The notes beneath the pieces are model-generated. The model did not search any database. It was not told the origin of the DNA and saw only the letters and a program-made list of their open reading frames with translations. A program made the position numbers and the translations under genes. A stretch of 60,159 nt of DNA, taken from assembly GCA_044353165.1 (NCBI GenBank), contig JBILCM010000006.1, forward strand, positions 1-60,159. The letters are read 5' to 3'. The stretch comes from JBILCM01 sp044353165. GTDB taxonomy: Bacteria > Bacillota > Bacilli > Paenibacillales > YIM-B00363. Of this stretch, positions 50,919 to 59,360 are shown piece by piece (positions within the stretch are counted from its first letter, which is position 1; each line of letters starts with the position of its first letter).

Positions 50919-53162
50919 TCACAAACTTTCACGCAGTTTGCGAATGCGCTGAATGGCTTGCAAAAACTCAACCTCCGTAATCCCGTCTTTACTATATTTT
51001 GCTTTCTCGAACGTTTGGAGCAATATTTCCATATCCTCTATCATCCATGCATGCGTCTTGCTCCAACTTTGAATCATCTCACGCAATGTTTGGTGATCAC
51101 TCCATCCGAAACCTCTGCGTCGTAAACGCAACAGCATTCGCTCCATCTCCGCTTGGAATGTAAGATTGTAGTTCGGGAAGCGCCCGAATGTTCTAAACCG
51201 CACGGTTTTGAACCACTGCTTCTTGATGGCAATGAGTGCTAATACAAGGCCAATGAAAGCAAGTGCAGCAACTGTCATTACGATCTGATTTAAATTTCCT
51301 CCCTCTTCCGTTGCGTCGCGCAATTGGGATGAAACATCCACTTCATCACGGGGCAATGGAACATTCTCTCTGTCGGAAACTTGTTCAAGAGGTAGTGTAA
51401 ATCCAGGAGTTGGTTCAAAAGGGACCCATCCAAAGCCTTGAAAATAGATTTCCACCCATGAGTGCGCATCTGAATTGCGGACGGTATACAAGTCTGGACC
51501 ATCTGTAACGATTGCCTCATCTGGCACAAATTGTTCCATGACAGCTTGTGTGGCAGACTGACCCGAAACGTATCCTTTCACCCAGCGGGCTGGCAAACCA
51601 ATGGATCTCGCCATGACAACCATTGCTGTTGAGTAATAATCGCAATATCCCGCTTTCATTTCAAACAAAAAGCTGTCTACAAAATCAGAACTTTGCCGTT
51701 TGGAAAGATCTGGTTTATTCGTATAAGTGAATGTTCGGCTTAACCAAGTGCTCAATGCTTTTGCCTGATCATATGGATTGTTTGCATTCGCAACAATGCC
51801 TTCCGCTAAATAAACAACCCGTCCAGGGAGTTCTGTTGGCAGTTGCAAATGGTCCCGGAATGCGGTTGCATCTGCAAGGGGCTTTGCAGTTCGTAACTTT
51901 GCTTCATCAATGACAGGCATACGAGAAACAATCGTATAGGAGGATGGATACGCTTTCTCACTATTTTCAGACCAAATCACAGCTTGCTGCGTACGATCCC
52001 AGTACGCCCCAGCCAAACTCACCGATTCGCTATCACCAGTCAACGACTTGACCTCAAAAGCGTAGGGAGCTGCAAACAAAACTGGGAATGATGTCTTAGA
52101 TATCATTCTCACGGTTTGTGTCACTTCGATTGTTTCTAAGCCGGACGGCTCAAGCGGTTTCGGTATAATTGGCGTTCGATCGACTCTCGTAAGTTGTTCT
52201 TCCAATCCTAAGCGGGTCGTACCATTCTCCCAACCTTGGCCATTGTAAAATAGCTTTGTTTCACCTCGCCAATAACTTCGTCGTGTTGTATCCACGGTGA
52301 ATACAGGTGAGTAATCGAAATTAAATGTGTTGCCTAAATTCAAATCATTCCGACTATATCCAGATGATGATGGACTGACGGAAACCGTACTCCTTACAAA
52401 TCCAGGACTGCTACTAAGAAGCGGTACTACTTTCCCCTGGTATGTGATCCAAGCAGTGTAAGGATCCATCACCAAGGGTCGAACGCTTGGCGCTACAATT
52501 CCCAACAAAATCGAACCTGATACAATCGTGACTATCATCACGAGCATAGGTAACGGATAACTCATCAAATGAACATAACCGTCAGGATCTTTTAACTTCA
52601 GGTGCTTTACATGTTGAATCACAAGCATAAGCAATCCACAGCCGATGATGATGGCAACTTGTTCCCATAAAACAAACTGGCTAAAAGAATCAACAGCGGA
52701 ATGTACGACGACACTGGCGATCAAGAAAAAAACGATGCGCCATTGTGTCTGCAAATACCAATGTAAAAAAGCATACAGGACCCAAGCCGCAAGGGCAAAC
52801 CAAACGAATGGGCTTAAGGAAAGTCCATAGTCAACAATTCCTTGAAAGAAGGCTGCAGTCCATTCGCGCAACGTCTCATTTTGCCAGTCCCAGGCGATTT
52901 CGGGTTGAATGAGACGGTGTGTAACCCAAATGATCGCTGTTGTAGAGATGATACCGCGCAGCCAAAAACTGGGAATGAAGATTGCGCAAATCAAGGTTAT
53001 TAGTAATGCCGCCTCCACAAGTAACCGTGTTTGTGCCAACCAATAAAAATCAAACCAAATGACATACTGATAAAGCAGAATGCCGAGTAGAAATTTCAAC
53101 GCCTTATCATGCAAGTTAGAGAACAGCCACTCTTGCAACCCATTTCTAAACCGCTCCATCAT
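50919..53162 (-). CDS. Transglutaminase-domain membrane protein (TgpA-like)
   Basis: A 747-residue protein. The N-terminal third has about six membrane segments (to about 240), then an external region with a transglutaminase-like core: the Cys in KAGYCDYYSTAMVVMARS, the His in SDAHSWVEIYF and the Asp/Glu near FEPTPG. A single membrane segment near 640 and a cytoplasmic DUF4129-like tail follow. TgpA-type proteins act in the envelope with MoxR and DUF58 partners. Its start overlaps the DUF58 gene stop by 4 nt. The cargo is unknown. Confidence 0.88.
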   Translation of the reverse strand: MMERFRNGLQEWLFSNLHDKALKFLLGILLYQYVIWFDFYWLAQTRLLVEAALLITLICAIFIPSFWLRGIISTTAIIWVTHRLIQPEIAWDWQNETLREWTAAFFQGIVDYGLSLSPFVWFALAAWVLYAFLHWYLQTQWRIVFFLIASVVVHSAVDSFSQFVLWEQVAIIIGCGLLMLVIQHVKHLKLKDPDGYVHLMSYPLPMLVMIVTIVSGSILLGIVAPSVRPLVMDPYTAWITYQGKVVPLLSSSPGFVRSTVSVSPSSSGYSRNDLNLGNTFNFDYSPVFTVDTTRRSYWRGETKLFYNGQGWENGTTRLGLEEQLTRVDRTPIIPKPLEPSGLETIEVTQTVRMISKTSFPVLFAAPYAFEVKSLTGDSESVSLAGAYWDRTQQAVIWSENSEKAYPSSYTIVSRMPVIDEAKLRTAKPLADATAFRDHLQLPTELPGRVVYLAEGIVANANNPYDQAKALSTWLSRTFTYTNKPDLSKRQSSDFVDSFLFEMKAGYCDYYSTAMVVMARSIGLPARWVKGYVSGQSATQAVMEQFVPDEAIVTDGPDLYTVRNSDAHSWVEIYFQGFGWVPFEPTPGFTLPLEQVSDRENVPLPRDEVDVSSQLRDATEEGGNLNQIVMTVAALAFIGLVLALIAIKKQWFKTVRFRTFGRFPNYNLTFQAEMERMLLRLRRRGFGWSDHQTLREMIQSWSKTHAWMIEDMEILLQTFEKAKYSKDGITEVEFLQAIQRIRKLRESL

Positions 53163-54394
53163 GATCCGCTCCCTCCTAACAAAACGGGAAGTTGTTCAAG
53201 CTTATTCATGCGGTACGTAACAACACCGTAAGAAAGCAATGTAGTTGTCCATTCTTCTTGCGTTTGGTTTGTTTCGGCAGGACTCACATCAATAAGACAA
53301 ACGCCTGCGCCCTTCATATGCATCAATCGCAACAACTTGGCAAGTTCATCGCTGCGCTGAGGGGTGATGATGACAAACATACTTCCGTTTGCTTTGGAGA
53401 TCAGTCGGTCGACCAATTTATGGGAAAGCATCTTTGTCTGAACCGGTTGCACTTCAATGAGATGCCGTTCAATGGTTCTGTATGCCTCCACTCCACCCGG
53501 TGAAACATGAATCGCTTGATCTGCATTCGAAGTGGCGAGTCCGATAGCCATTTTACGCGAGATCGCAAATTGGAGCAAAGAAGCCGAGATCGAGACAGCT
53601 AGTTCGAACTGATCCTTATTGCGATAAGCGCTTGATTGGGAGTCAAGAATCAAATGTAACTTGGAAAGTGCTTCCCGCTCAAATTGTTTTGATTTCCATA
53701 AACCTGTTCGTGCGGTCGATTTCCAATGCACTTTGGCTAGTCGATCACCATAAATGAATTCACGGACGCCATTCATCTGCGTTGTTTCCCGATGGGAACC
53801 CAGGGACGATGACTGTTGCTGTTTGCCTTGAAACAGCGTATGAAGTTGCAGCCATTGAGGTATGTTCACCGTTCGCGGCAAAACGCTAAACGTTAGGGGG
53901 GTGTGAATTTTCCCGCGATGTTCAAAAAACCCAAAAATATCCTCCGTCACACATTCGAGTCGTTCGTAGTGATACAGCCCGCGTTCCAACGGCGGCGTCA
54001 CATACGTGAGTTCACCGCGTCTTCTCCAATCAGGAACGAATGTGCCTTCATAATGCTGACTCTCGCCTCCATGGCGAGTCAGCTTGTCCTTCACAAAGAC
54101 ATAAGGAATCGGCCAATAACCTGGTATTTCAACATGAATATGGACTTTCAATGCACTTGCGGATTGTAGAATGGAACCGCCGGTTACGCCTGAGATTTCC
54201 CTTTGACCACGGGCAGAAGCGATGCCGCTCCAACGCCCTAACACCAAATAAACGGTCAAAAAAGTGATGATAATAAGCAACATTAACGACAACTTTCCAC
54301 CTTGAAACAATACAAAGAAGGAGCTGGAGAGAAGTGCAAGTCCCAATCCCCAAGCCTTCACCGACCAACGGATCGATTTGGGTGCGCGTTGCAT
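53159..54394 (-). CDS. DUF58 domain-containing membrane protein
   Basis: A 411-residue protein with two N-terminal membrane segments (about 10-50) and a large cytoplasmic part with the DUF58 signature EFIYGDRLAKVHWKSTARTGLWKSKQFERE at about 220-250 and a von-Willebrand-like fold after it. DUF58 proteins work with MoxR ATPases. ATG at 54394 follows GGAG. It begins 1 nt after the MoxR gene ends and overlaps the transglutaminase gene, so the three are one operon. Confidence 0.88.
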   Translation of the reverse strand: MQRAPKSIRWSVKAWGLGLALLSSSFFVLFQGGKLSLMLLIIITFLTVYLVLGRWSGIASARGQREISGVTGGSILQSASALKVHIHVEIPGYWPIPYVFVKDKLTRHGGESQHYEGTFVPDWRRRGELTYVTPPLERGLYHYERLECVTEDIFGFFEHRGKIHTPLTFSVLPRTVNIPQWLQLHTLFQGKQQQSSSLGSHRETTQMNGVREFIYGDRLAKVHWKSTARTGLWKSKQFEREALSKLHLILDSQSSAYRNKDQFELAVSISASLLQFAISRKMAIGLATSNADQAIHVSPGGVEAYRTIERHLIEVQPVQTKMLSHKLVDRLISKANGSMFVIITPQRSDELAKLLRLMHMKGAGVCLIDVSPAETNQTQEEWTTTLLSYGVVTYRMNKLEQLPVLLGGSGS

Positions 54395-54395
54395 A

Positions 54396-55355
54396 TTATC
54401 GCTCCAATCGAACCGGGGCAATCACTTCCCGGAGAATGGATTGTATCACTTTCTCCACACTCATTCCATCCATGCGTGCTTCAACATCCAACACCAATCG
54501 GTGTGCAATCGTGTAGGGAGCTAATTGTTTGACATCATCTGGAATCACATAATCTCGACCTTGCAGGAATGCGTGTGCTTTCGAAGCACGAATAAGAGCC
54601 AACGTGGCTCGAGGGCTGGCTCCAAGCGTAAGTTGTCGATGCTCTCTTGTTCGGCGAATAACTTGTACGGTATAATTCGTCACCGTGTCATCGATATGCA
54701 CTGAAGCAACACGCTGTTGCAACTGCAATAGCTTGTCTCCATCTGTAACAGGCATCAATTGTTCCAATGGTTGAGCGACGGTTTGAATTTGTGCCATTCG
54801 TCGTTCCGTAGTCTCATCGGGATACCCAAGTGCAAATTTTAACATAAAGCGATCCATCTGGGCCTCCGGCAATGTGTACGTTCCTTCGAATTCGATTGGA
54901 TTTTGTGTAGCTAACAATAAGAACGGATTTGGAAGCGGATACAATTCTCCGTCAACGGTAACATGATGTTCTTCCATCGCTTCAAGCAATGCGGATTGGG
55001 TCTTCGTCGTCGCTCGATTAATTTCATCGATCAACAAAATGTTTGTCATGATCGGGCCAGGACGAAATTCGAACGTCTCGTGTTTAGGATGATAAATCGA
55101 TATGCCGGTAATATCAGTAGGGAGTAAATCTGGATTGCATTGAATCCGACGAAATTGTGCGGAAATCGATTTGGCTAATGCCTTTATTAGAACGGTCTTC
55201 CCAGTGCCCGGAACGTCTTCTAATAAAACATGACCGCCTGCAAGCAACGCGGTCAATAAAAGATCAATTTCTAAACTTTTACCATAAATACAAGATTCAA
55301 GGTTACTTTTTAAGTTTGCAACGATCCTCACATCATCCAAAAACGTAGCATCCAT
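54396..55355 (-). CDS. MoxR-family AAA+ ATPase
   Basis: A 319-residue AAA+ chaperone-like ATPase. Walker A is EDVPGTGKT at 46-54, Walker B is ILLIDEINRATTKTQSALLEA, with sensor 1 LATQNPIEFEGTY and the C-terminal lid containing LGASPRATLALIRASKAHA. MoxR proteins remodel or assemble partner complexes and are nearly always followed by DUF58 genes. GAGGGGGC precedes the ATG. It is the first gene of the operon. Confidence 0.93.
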   Translation of the reverse strand: MDATFLDDVRIVANLKSNLESCIYGKSLEIDLLLTALLAGGHVLLEDVPGTGKTVLIKALAKSISAQFRRIQCNPDLLPTDITGISIYHPKHETFEFRPGPIMTNILLIDEINRATTKTQSALLEAMEEHHVTVDGELYPLPNPFLLLATQNPIEFEGTYTLPEAQMDRFMLKFALGYPDETTERRMAQIQTVAQPLEQLMPVTDGDKLLQLQQRVASVHIDDTVTNYTVQVIRRTREHRQLTLGASPRATLALIRASKAHAFLQGRDYVIPDDVKQLAPYTIAHRLVLDVEARMDGMSVEKVIQSILREVIAPVRLER

Positions 55356-55445
55356 TTCATTGTGCCCCCTCTTGAGTATGATCTACCCCTATTTTACTAG
55401 AAGTGGGCGGAGCACGTACACCGTAGAACGATTTTTTTTGATGGA

Positions 55446-56153
55446 TTACGGCGAACGCTTCGTCTTGTAAAACTCATGGTATAACTTCATTAAGGCCCGC
55501 TTCTCAATACGCGACACATAAGATCGGCTGATGCCCAGTTCCTTCGCAATCTCGCGTTGTGTTCGCTCCTCACCTCCATGATCCAATCCGAACCGACTTC
55601 GAATCACTTCCTGTTCACGTCCGTCTAATATTCCCAAGTGCGCATGAATTTTGGACTTCTCAATTTTTAACTGAACTTGTTCAGCGACTTCATCATTCTC
55701 CGTTCCCAGAATATCAATTAACGTAATCTCATTCCCCTCTTTATCCGTGCCGATCGGGTCATGAAGAGATACATCTTTCTTCGTTTTTTTCAAGGAACGA
55801 ATGTGCATGAGAATCTCATTCTCGATACATCTCGCCGCGAAAGTCGCCAATTTTGTGCCCTTGTCAGGGGAATATGATTCAATCGCTTTGATCAGACCGA
55901 TGGTTCCGATCGAGATCAAGTCCTCCAAATCCTCACCTGTATTATCAAATTTCTTGACGATATGGGCCACAAGCCTCAGATTATGCTCGATGAGTACGTT
56001 ACGCGAATGTTGCTTGCCCTCGGCCATGAGACGCAGATGTTTCGCCTCATCATCTTCGGTGAGCGGTTGCGGGAATGCATTGTTCTTCACATAGGAGACC
56101 AACAATGCAATCTGTTTGATAAAAAGCGCAATCAATGCAAATAAACCAGGCAC
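55446..56153 (-). CDS. sigK: Sporulation sigma factor SigK (pro-sigma-K), uninterrupted
   Basis: A 235-residue late mother-cell sigma factor made as a membrane-bound precursor. The pro-sequence is MPGLFALIALFIKQIALLVS and the B. subtilis-type cleavage junction S20/Y21 is kept before YVKNNAFPQPLT. Region 2 (NVLIEHNLRLVAHIVKKFDN, then EDLISIGTIGLIKAIE) and region 4 (EERTQREIAKELGISRSYVSRIEKRAL) are complete. The GTG at 56153 follows AGGGGGTGG. Unlike B. subtilis 168 it is not split by a skin element. It would control the gerP genes nearby. Confidence 0.93.
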   Translation of the reverse strand: MPGLFALIALFIKQIALLVSYVKNNAFPQPLTEDDEAKHLRLMAEGKQHSRNVLIEHNLRLVAHIVKKFDNTGEDLEDLISIGTIGLIKAIESYSPDKGTKLATFAARCIENEILMHIRSLKKTKKDVSLHDPIGTDKEGNEITLIDILGTENDEVAEQVQLKIEKSKIHAHLGILDGREQEVIRSRFGLDHGGEERTQREIAKELGISRSYVSRIEKRALMKLYHEFYKTKRSP

Positions 56154-56223
56154 GAATAAGCCACCCCCTGAGGTTGTGCTACGCTCCAAAACATTCTTAT
56201 GCTTCGAAGTATCGCATCCCTAC

Positions 56224-56231
56224 ATTGTATG
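56224..56231 (-). promoter_or_regulatory. Sigma-E-like -10 box of sigK
   Basis: On the minus strand CATACAAT, a perfect match to the sigma-E -10 consensus, lies about 70 nt before the GTG. The -35 region is poor. Sigma-E (with SpoIIID) first transcribes sigK in B. subtilis. Confidence 0.5.
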
Positions 56232-56278
56232 AGGGCATCTGCCTATTCGTGCCTGTACACGATTCTCATAGACTGTAT

Positions 56279-57043
56279 TTATCTTAATCCATTCGCACGC
56301 AGCCAATCCATGCTGATCGCAACACTTTCGAGCGGTGGACGTTGACACCTGTCTTGTTCGACAACGAGCCATTGTGTACCTGAAATTGCTGCAGCTTCAA
56401 CGATCCCTTGCAAATTTACTTCACCACGTCCCAACTCGAAAGTTTCTGCTTTTCCATCGATGCGCTGCATATCTTTCAGATGGACGATCGGAATTCGACC
56501 CTTGTATTTCTCTACATAAGCAACAGGATCATAACCGGCGTTATGGACCCAGCAAGCATCCAGCTCAACCTGTAGTGCTGAAGCAGGCACATTCGAAAAA
56601 ATCGTATCAAGCATCGGCAGTTCCCCAAATTTACGTTCAAGTTCAAACGAATGATTATGATATCCTAATGTAATACCACTTTGCGCGCACAATTCCCCAA
56701 TATCCTTGAAGATCTCGCACGTTTGGGCAAGTTGTGCATCAGAACCGTACCGTTTCTCACCCATATTTGGAATGACAATATATTTGCTACCCAGTGCCAA
56801 ATTAAATTGTATCTCTACTTCTGATGCTTGGATCATGCGATCAAGCGAAACATGACTGCCTAAGCAAACCAAACCGAGTCGATCCAACTCGCTTCGCAAC
56901 GTTGCGGCATCGAACCCGCCATATCCTGCGAACTCCACACCTTCGTACCCTAACGCTGCAACCTTCGCAAGTGTACCTAAAAAGTCTTGCGCGGTTTCGT
57001 TGCGCAGTGTATACATCTGTAAACCAATTTTCATCCGTTCCAT
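56279..57043 (-). CDS. Sugar phosphate isomerase/epimerase-like TIM-barrel protein
   Basis: A 254-residue xylose-isomerase-like TIM barrel. The start is MKIGLQMYTLR, with YEGVEFAGYGG and LGYHNHSFELE as metal- and substrate-binding stretches, then VELDACWVHNAGYDPV, IVHLKDMQ and WLVVEQDRC. These are the expected Glu, Asp, His and Glu ligands of the AP-endonuclease-2-like family acting on sugars or inositols; the substrate is unknown. ATG at 57043 follows GAGGAG. It lies about 100 nt after gerPE on the same strand. Confidence 0.85.
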   Translation of the reverse strand: MERMKIGLQMYTLRNETAQDFLGTLAKVAALGYEGVEFAGYGGFDAATLRSELDRLGLVCLGSHVSLDRMIQASEVEIQFNLALGSKYIVIPNMGEKRYGSDAQLAQTCEIFKDIGELCAQSGITLGYHNHSFELERKFGELPMLDTIFSNVPASALQVELDACWVHNAGYDPVAYVEKYKGRIPIVHLKDMQRIDGKAETFELGRGEVNLQGIVEAAAISGTQWLVVEQDRCQRPPLESVAISMDWLRANGLR

Positions 57044-57143
57044 CACGACATCTCCTCATCGACATATACACTTAATGTACAAGAACCGCAACGATCGGTA
57101 CATGCACGAATCATCAATGACATGTACAATCTTGTTGCGATTT

Positions 57144-57515
57144 TTACGTGGGACGGGGAAGCAGTTGTCGGAACTTCTTTTCTCGGTCCTCGGTCATGAT
57201 CAACGCGTTCGAACCTATTTGCACCACACTAGAAAACGAAACCGAATTTATTTTCATGTGTTGAACGCGAATCGCAACTTGCTCATGTTCAACATGAACC
57301 GCTACTTCAGGACTTGGCGGAAGCGACGGGATGGGGATGCGGTAAAATGGATACCGAGCAAAATCTCCCTCATTCCCGAAGTATCGCGGGATTTCCCGTT
57401 TAACAGCAAACGCAAAGAATGTTGTTTCAATTCGGCCACTATCCCCAACAAGAACAACGCTGGAATCATACACTTGACCAATCTGAATCCCCTCAACGAT
57501 AGAAACGCGCAACAT
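57144..57515 (-). CDS. gerPE: Spore germination protein GerPE
   Basis: A 123-residue protein of the GerPE family. Recognisable parts are the start MLRVSIVEGIQIGQVYDSSV, the block AFAVKREIPRYFGNEGDF and the repeat-like MKINSVSFSSVVQIGSN near the end. GerP proteins are needed for germinants to pass the spore coat. ATG at 57515 follows the gerPD stop (TAAGATG) with no good ribosome binding site, so it is translationally coupled. It is the last gerP gene in this operon. Confidence 0.88.
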   Translation of the reverse strand: MLRVSIVEGIQIGQVYDSSVVLVGDSGRIETTFFAFAVKREIPRYFGNEGDFARYPFYRIPIPSLPPSPEVAVHVEHEQVAIRVQHMKINSVSFSSVVQIGSNALIMTEDREKKFRQLLPRPT

Positions 57516-57516
57516 C

Positions 57517-57711
57517 TTAACGCGCACCCGGAGCTGGGGAAGGGAACGGTTGAATTGGTGCGATGGCAACAGCTTCTGGCGGTGTGTCCAAAACGGAAGC
57601 ACAGGAGATGGATTGGGTATCACCCACAATCATCACAGAACCGGCTGTAACCCCTAGCATACTGATGTTCCCAACCGAAATTTCACGATTAATCACAACC
57701 ATTCGAATCAT
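57517..57711 (-). CDS. gerPD: Spore germination protein GerPD
   Basis: A 64-residue protein of the GerPD family: VVINREISVGNISMLGVTAG, then the shared GerP-type IVGDTQSIS and SVLDTPPEAVAI, with a Pro-rich end. The ATG overlaps the gerPC stop in an ATGA and has GAGGGG upstream. It is a coat-associated protein with no enzymatic motif. Confidence 0.88.
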   Translation of the reverse strand: MIRMVVINREISVGNISMLGVTAGSVMIVGDTQSISCASVLDTPPEAVAIAPIQPFPSPAPGAR

Positions 57712-58310
57712 TGGTTTCCCCTCTTCTCACTTGATGATTTTTGTCCCATGAATGTTCGTACTGCCGTATCGATATCTTGAATCGTACGCTCAGCGATGTG
57801 CCTTTCAAAAGTTTGGGGATCTTGCGTCGGGTCCACTTCTGAAACTTTCATATAATGGGCAATTCGAGCGTCAACTTGAGAGCGAAGATCCCCCACAATA
57901 CGTTCCATTTCTTCTGGTTCAAGCTCAATACCTATCACTTCCGCTTGCTGTTGAACCACGGAAGGAACGGATTCGGTCACATAGCGGTGGACATGCGCAT
58001 GAATTGTTGGGAACGTCGCCTTCCCCCCTGGGTCCGGCAAAGGGATTTCGTTCAGTGTCCAATCATCATCGTTCGCATGTTGACCGGGTTTTACACCGAT
58101 ATGCAACGTGCCTTGCAGTGTATCGATTTTCAATTGGTCAAACCGATACTCAATTTTCTGAACGCAAGGTTCCTTCGTTGCTCCCTGTTCCATGCGTTGG
58201 GAGAGTGTCAAGATTTGTTGCTCCAATCCGGCAAGTCGTTCAGTCAAATACACATTCTGAATATATAAATAACGGAGATGTTCCCATACATTCACGTACA
58301 CGATGTTCAC
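57708..58310 (-). CDS. gerPC: Spore germination protein GerPC
   Basis: A 200-residue protein of the GerPC family. A coiled-coil start (LTERLAGLEQQILTLSQRME at about 22-41) is followed by IEYRFDQLKIDTLQGTLHIGV and, in the C-terminal half, a helical region with ELEPEEMERIVGDLRSQVDARI. It is the largest GerP protein and lies third in the operon. The GTG at 58310 is very near AAGGGGG; GTG codons at 58301 or 58295 would have better spacing, so the exact start is open. Confidence 0.88.
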   Translation of the reverse strand: MNIVYVNVWEHLRYLYIQNVYLTERLAGLEQQILTLSQRMEQGATKEPCVQKIEYRFDQLKIDTLQGTLHIGVKPGQHANDDDWTLNEIPLPDPGGKATFPTIHAHVHRYVTESVPSVVQQQAEVIGIELEPEEMERIVGDLRSQVDARIAHYMKVSEVDPTQDPQTFERHIAERTIQDIDTAVRTFMGQKSSSEKRGNQ

Positions 58311-58345
58311 TCGCCCCCTTAAGATAATTATGGCAGCCTTCCGAC

Positions 58346-58549
58346 TTAAGTTGGTGATGGCAATGGAACAAGCAGCGGGGGAATTTCACCGATCGGCTCC
58401 GGTGCTGGACCTGTAAATCCACCGGTATTGTACACATTGGATAGCGAGCGAATTTGACCTGCACTTCCGATTTGTAAAATGGACGCATTGGATACACTAT
58501 CCACCCGAAGTTGGTGAATAACTATGCTTTGCTGAATGTGCAAATTCAT
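58346..58549 (-). CDS. gerPB: Spore germination protein GerPB
   Basis: A 67-residue protein of the GerPB family: MNLHIQQSIVIHQLRVDSVS, the shared SVSNASILQIGSAGQI, then a Pro/Gly-rich tail with TGGFTGPAPEP. The ATG overlaps the gerPA stop in an ATGA. No enzymatic motif is present. Confidence 0.9.
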   Translation of the reverse strand: MNLHIQQSIVIHQLRVDSVSNASILQIGSAGQIRSLSNVYNTGGFTGPAPEPIGEIPPLLVPLPSPT

Positions 58550-58782
58550 CCAACCACGCCTCCAGGGTCAGCGATCGCTTGGGCGTCAGCACCGTCAGGG
58601 TCCCAAGTTGTGGTGTTACTTAACAATTGTCTCGTGTTTGAAAGATCCCCTGTAACGAATGAACCCGCGCCTGCGAAAGTTTTGGATGTGCTGCTAGGCG
58701 TGATTTGATACGCGTCTCCGAAATTGATGATGGAACTGGGTCCCACACTTAAAATTTTTACGTTCCCTACGATGGATGGCAT
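58546..58782 (-). CDS. gerPA: Spore germination protein GerPA
   Basis: A 78-residue protein of the GerPA/GerPF family: MPSIVGNVKILSVGPSSIIN, then STSKTFAGAGSFVTGD and TWDPDGADAQ. The first-gene position and neighbour gerPB favour GerPA over GerPF. ATG at 58782 follows GGAGG at 9 nt; an ATG four bases upstream is out of frame. It heads gerPABCDE behind a sigma-K-like promoter. Confidence 0.9.
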   Translation of the reverse strand: MPSIVGNVKILSVGPSSIINFGDAYQITPSSTSKTFAGAGSFVTGDLSNTRQLLSNTTTWDPDGADAQAIADPGGVVG

Positions 58783-58817
58783 GCATGCGGACCTCCCCAC
58801 TGCGATTTAACACAGAA

Positions 58818-58840
58818 TATGTAGGTAAAGGCCTAGTTGT
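58818..58840 (-). promoter_or_regulatory. Sigma-K-like promoter of gerPABCDE
   Basis: On the minus strand AC (58839-58840), 17 nt, then CATATTCTG beginning at 58821. This fits AC-N17-CATAnnnTA with one mismatch. The B. subtilis gerP operon is sigma-K-dependent. Confidence 0.55.
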
Positions 58841-58858
58841 GCGCAGTCGCGATGATGC

Positions 58859-58886
58859 ACGTAACGGTTGTGGATATCATAGAATA
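58859..58886 (+). promoter_or_regulatory. Sigma-K-type promoter of the Hsp20-like gene
   Basis: AC (58859-58860), 17 nt, CATAGAATA (58878-58886), a full match to AC-N17-CATAnnnTA, 24 nt before the GTG start. Confidence 0.65.
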
Positions 58887-58910
58887 CAGAGAACCGAGTG
58901 GAGGAAGGAA

Positions 58911-59360
58911 GTGTGGACAGTGGGGGAATCCGGCTGGAATCCGTTTGATCTGAAATCGTGGGAACAATTTTTCGGTGGACGCATGCCTGGCGATCCTGAT
59001 GCATTCAATTGGGTAAGTCATTATGTGAATGATGTCATGAAAGAATCGTTCCAACAGCCGGGATCAAAAAAACCCGCCAAAATGCGCCTTCAAACAGAGT
59101 TGTTCCAAACACATAACCATGTCATTGTGCGATTGCGTATACCTGCAACAATGGAGCCAAAGCAACTTCGTGTTCAAGCAGGAATCCAACGCATCCGAAT
59201 CGAGGGACTACCCCACGATGGCAAGCAAGAAATTCCACTTCCATCCCTCGTATTGCCTAATACTTGTCGCGCTACATACAAAGACAGTATTCTACAGATA
59301 AAATTGCAAAAACGCAGATGGAAAGAACGTTATGAGGAAGTATTCATTCGTTTTACTTAG
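58911..59360 (+). CDS. Hsp20/alpha-crystallin-like spore protein (GerT-like)
   Basis: A 149-residue protein. The N-terminal part is aromatic and polar (GWNPFDLKSWEQFFGGRMPG) and the C-terminal 90 residues have the beta-sandwich pattern of the alpha-crystallin fold (VIVRLRIPATMEPKQLRVQA, then the closing DSILQIKLQKR). It resembles the GerT-type germination or coat proteins of Bacillus, but without a clear IxI tail. GTG at 58911 follows GGAGG with 6 nt. A sigma-K-type promoter upstream and divergence from gerPA support a late mother-cell role. Confidence 0.72.
   Translation: MWTVGESGWNPFDLKSWEQFFGGRMPGDPDAFNWVSHYVNDVMKESFQQPGSKKPAKMRLQTELFQTHNHVIVRLRIPATMEPKQLRVQAGIQRIRIEGLPHDGKQEIPLPSLVLPNTCRATYKDSILQIKLQKRRWKERYEEVFIRFT

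Noticed and set aside
57000..58327. Two long plus-strand open frames (216 and 191 codons) opposite gerPC to gerPE
   Set aside because: They are antisense to clearly recognised, tightly coupled gerP genes, have no ribosome binding sites and no recognisable protein pattern.
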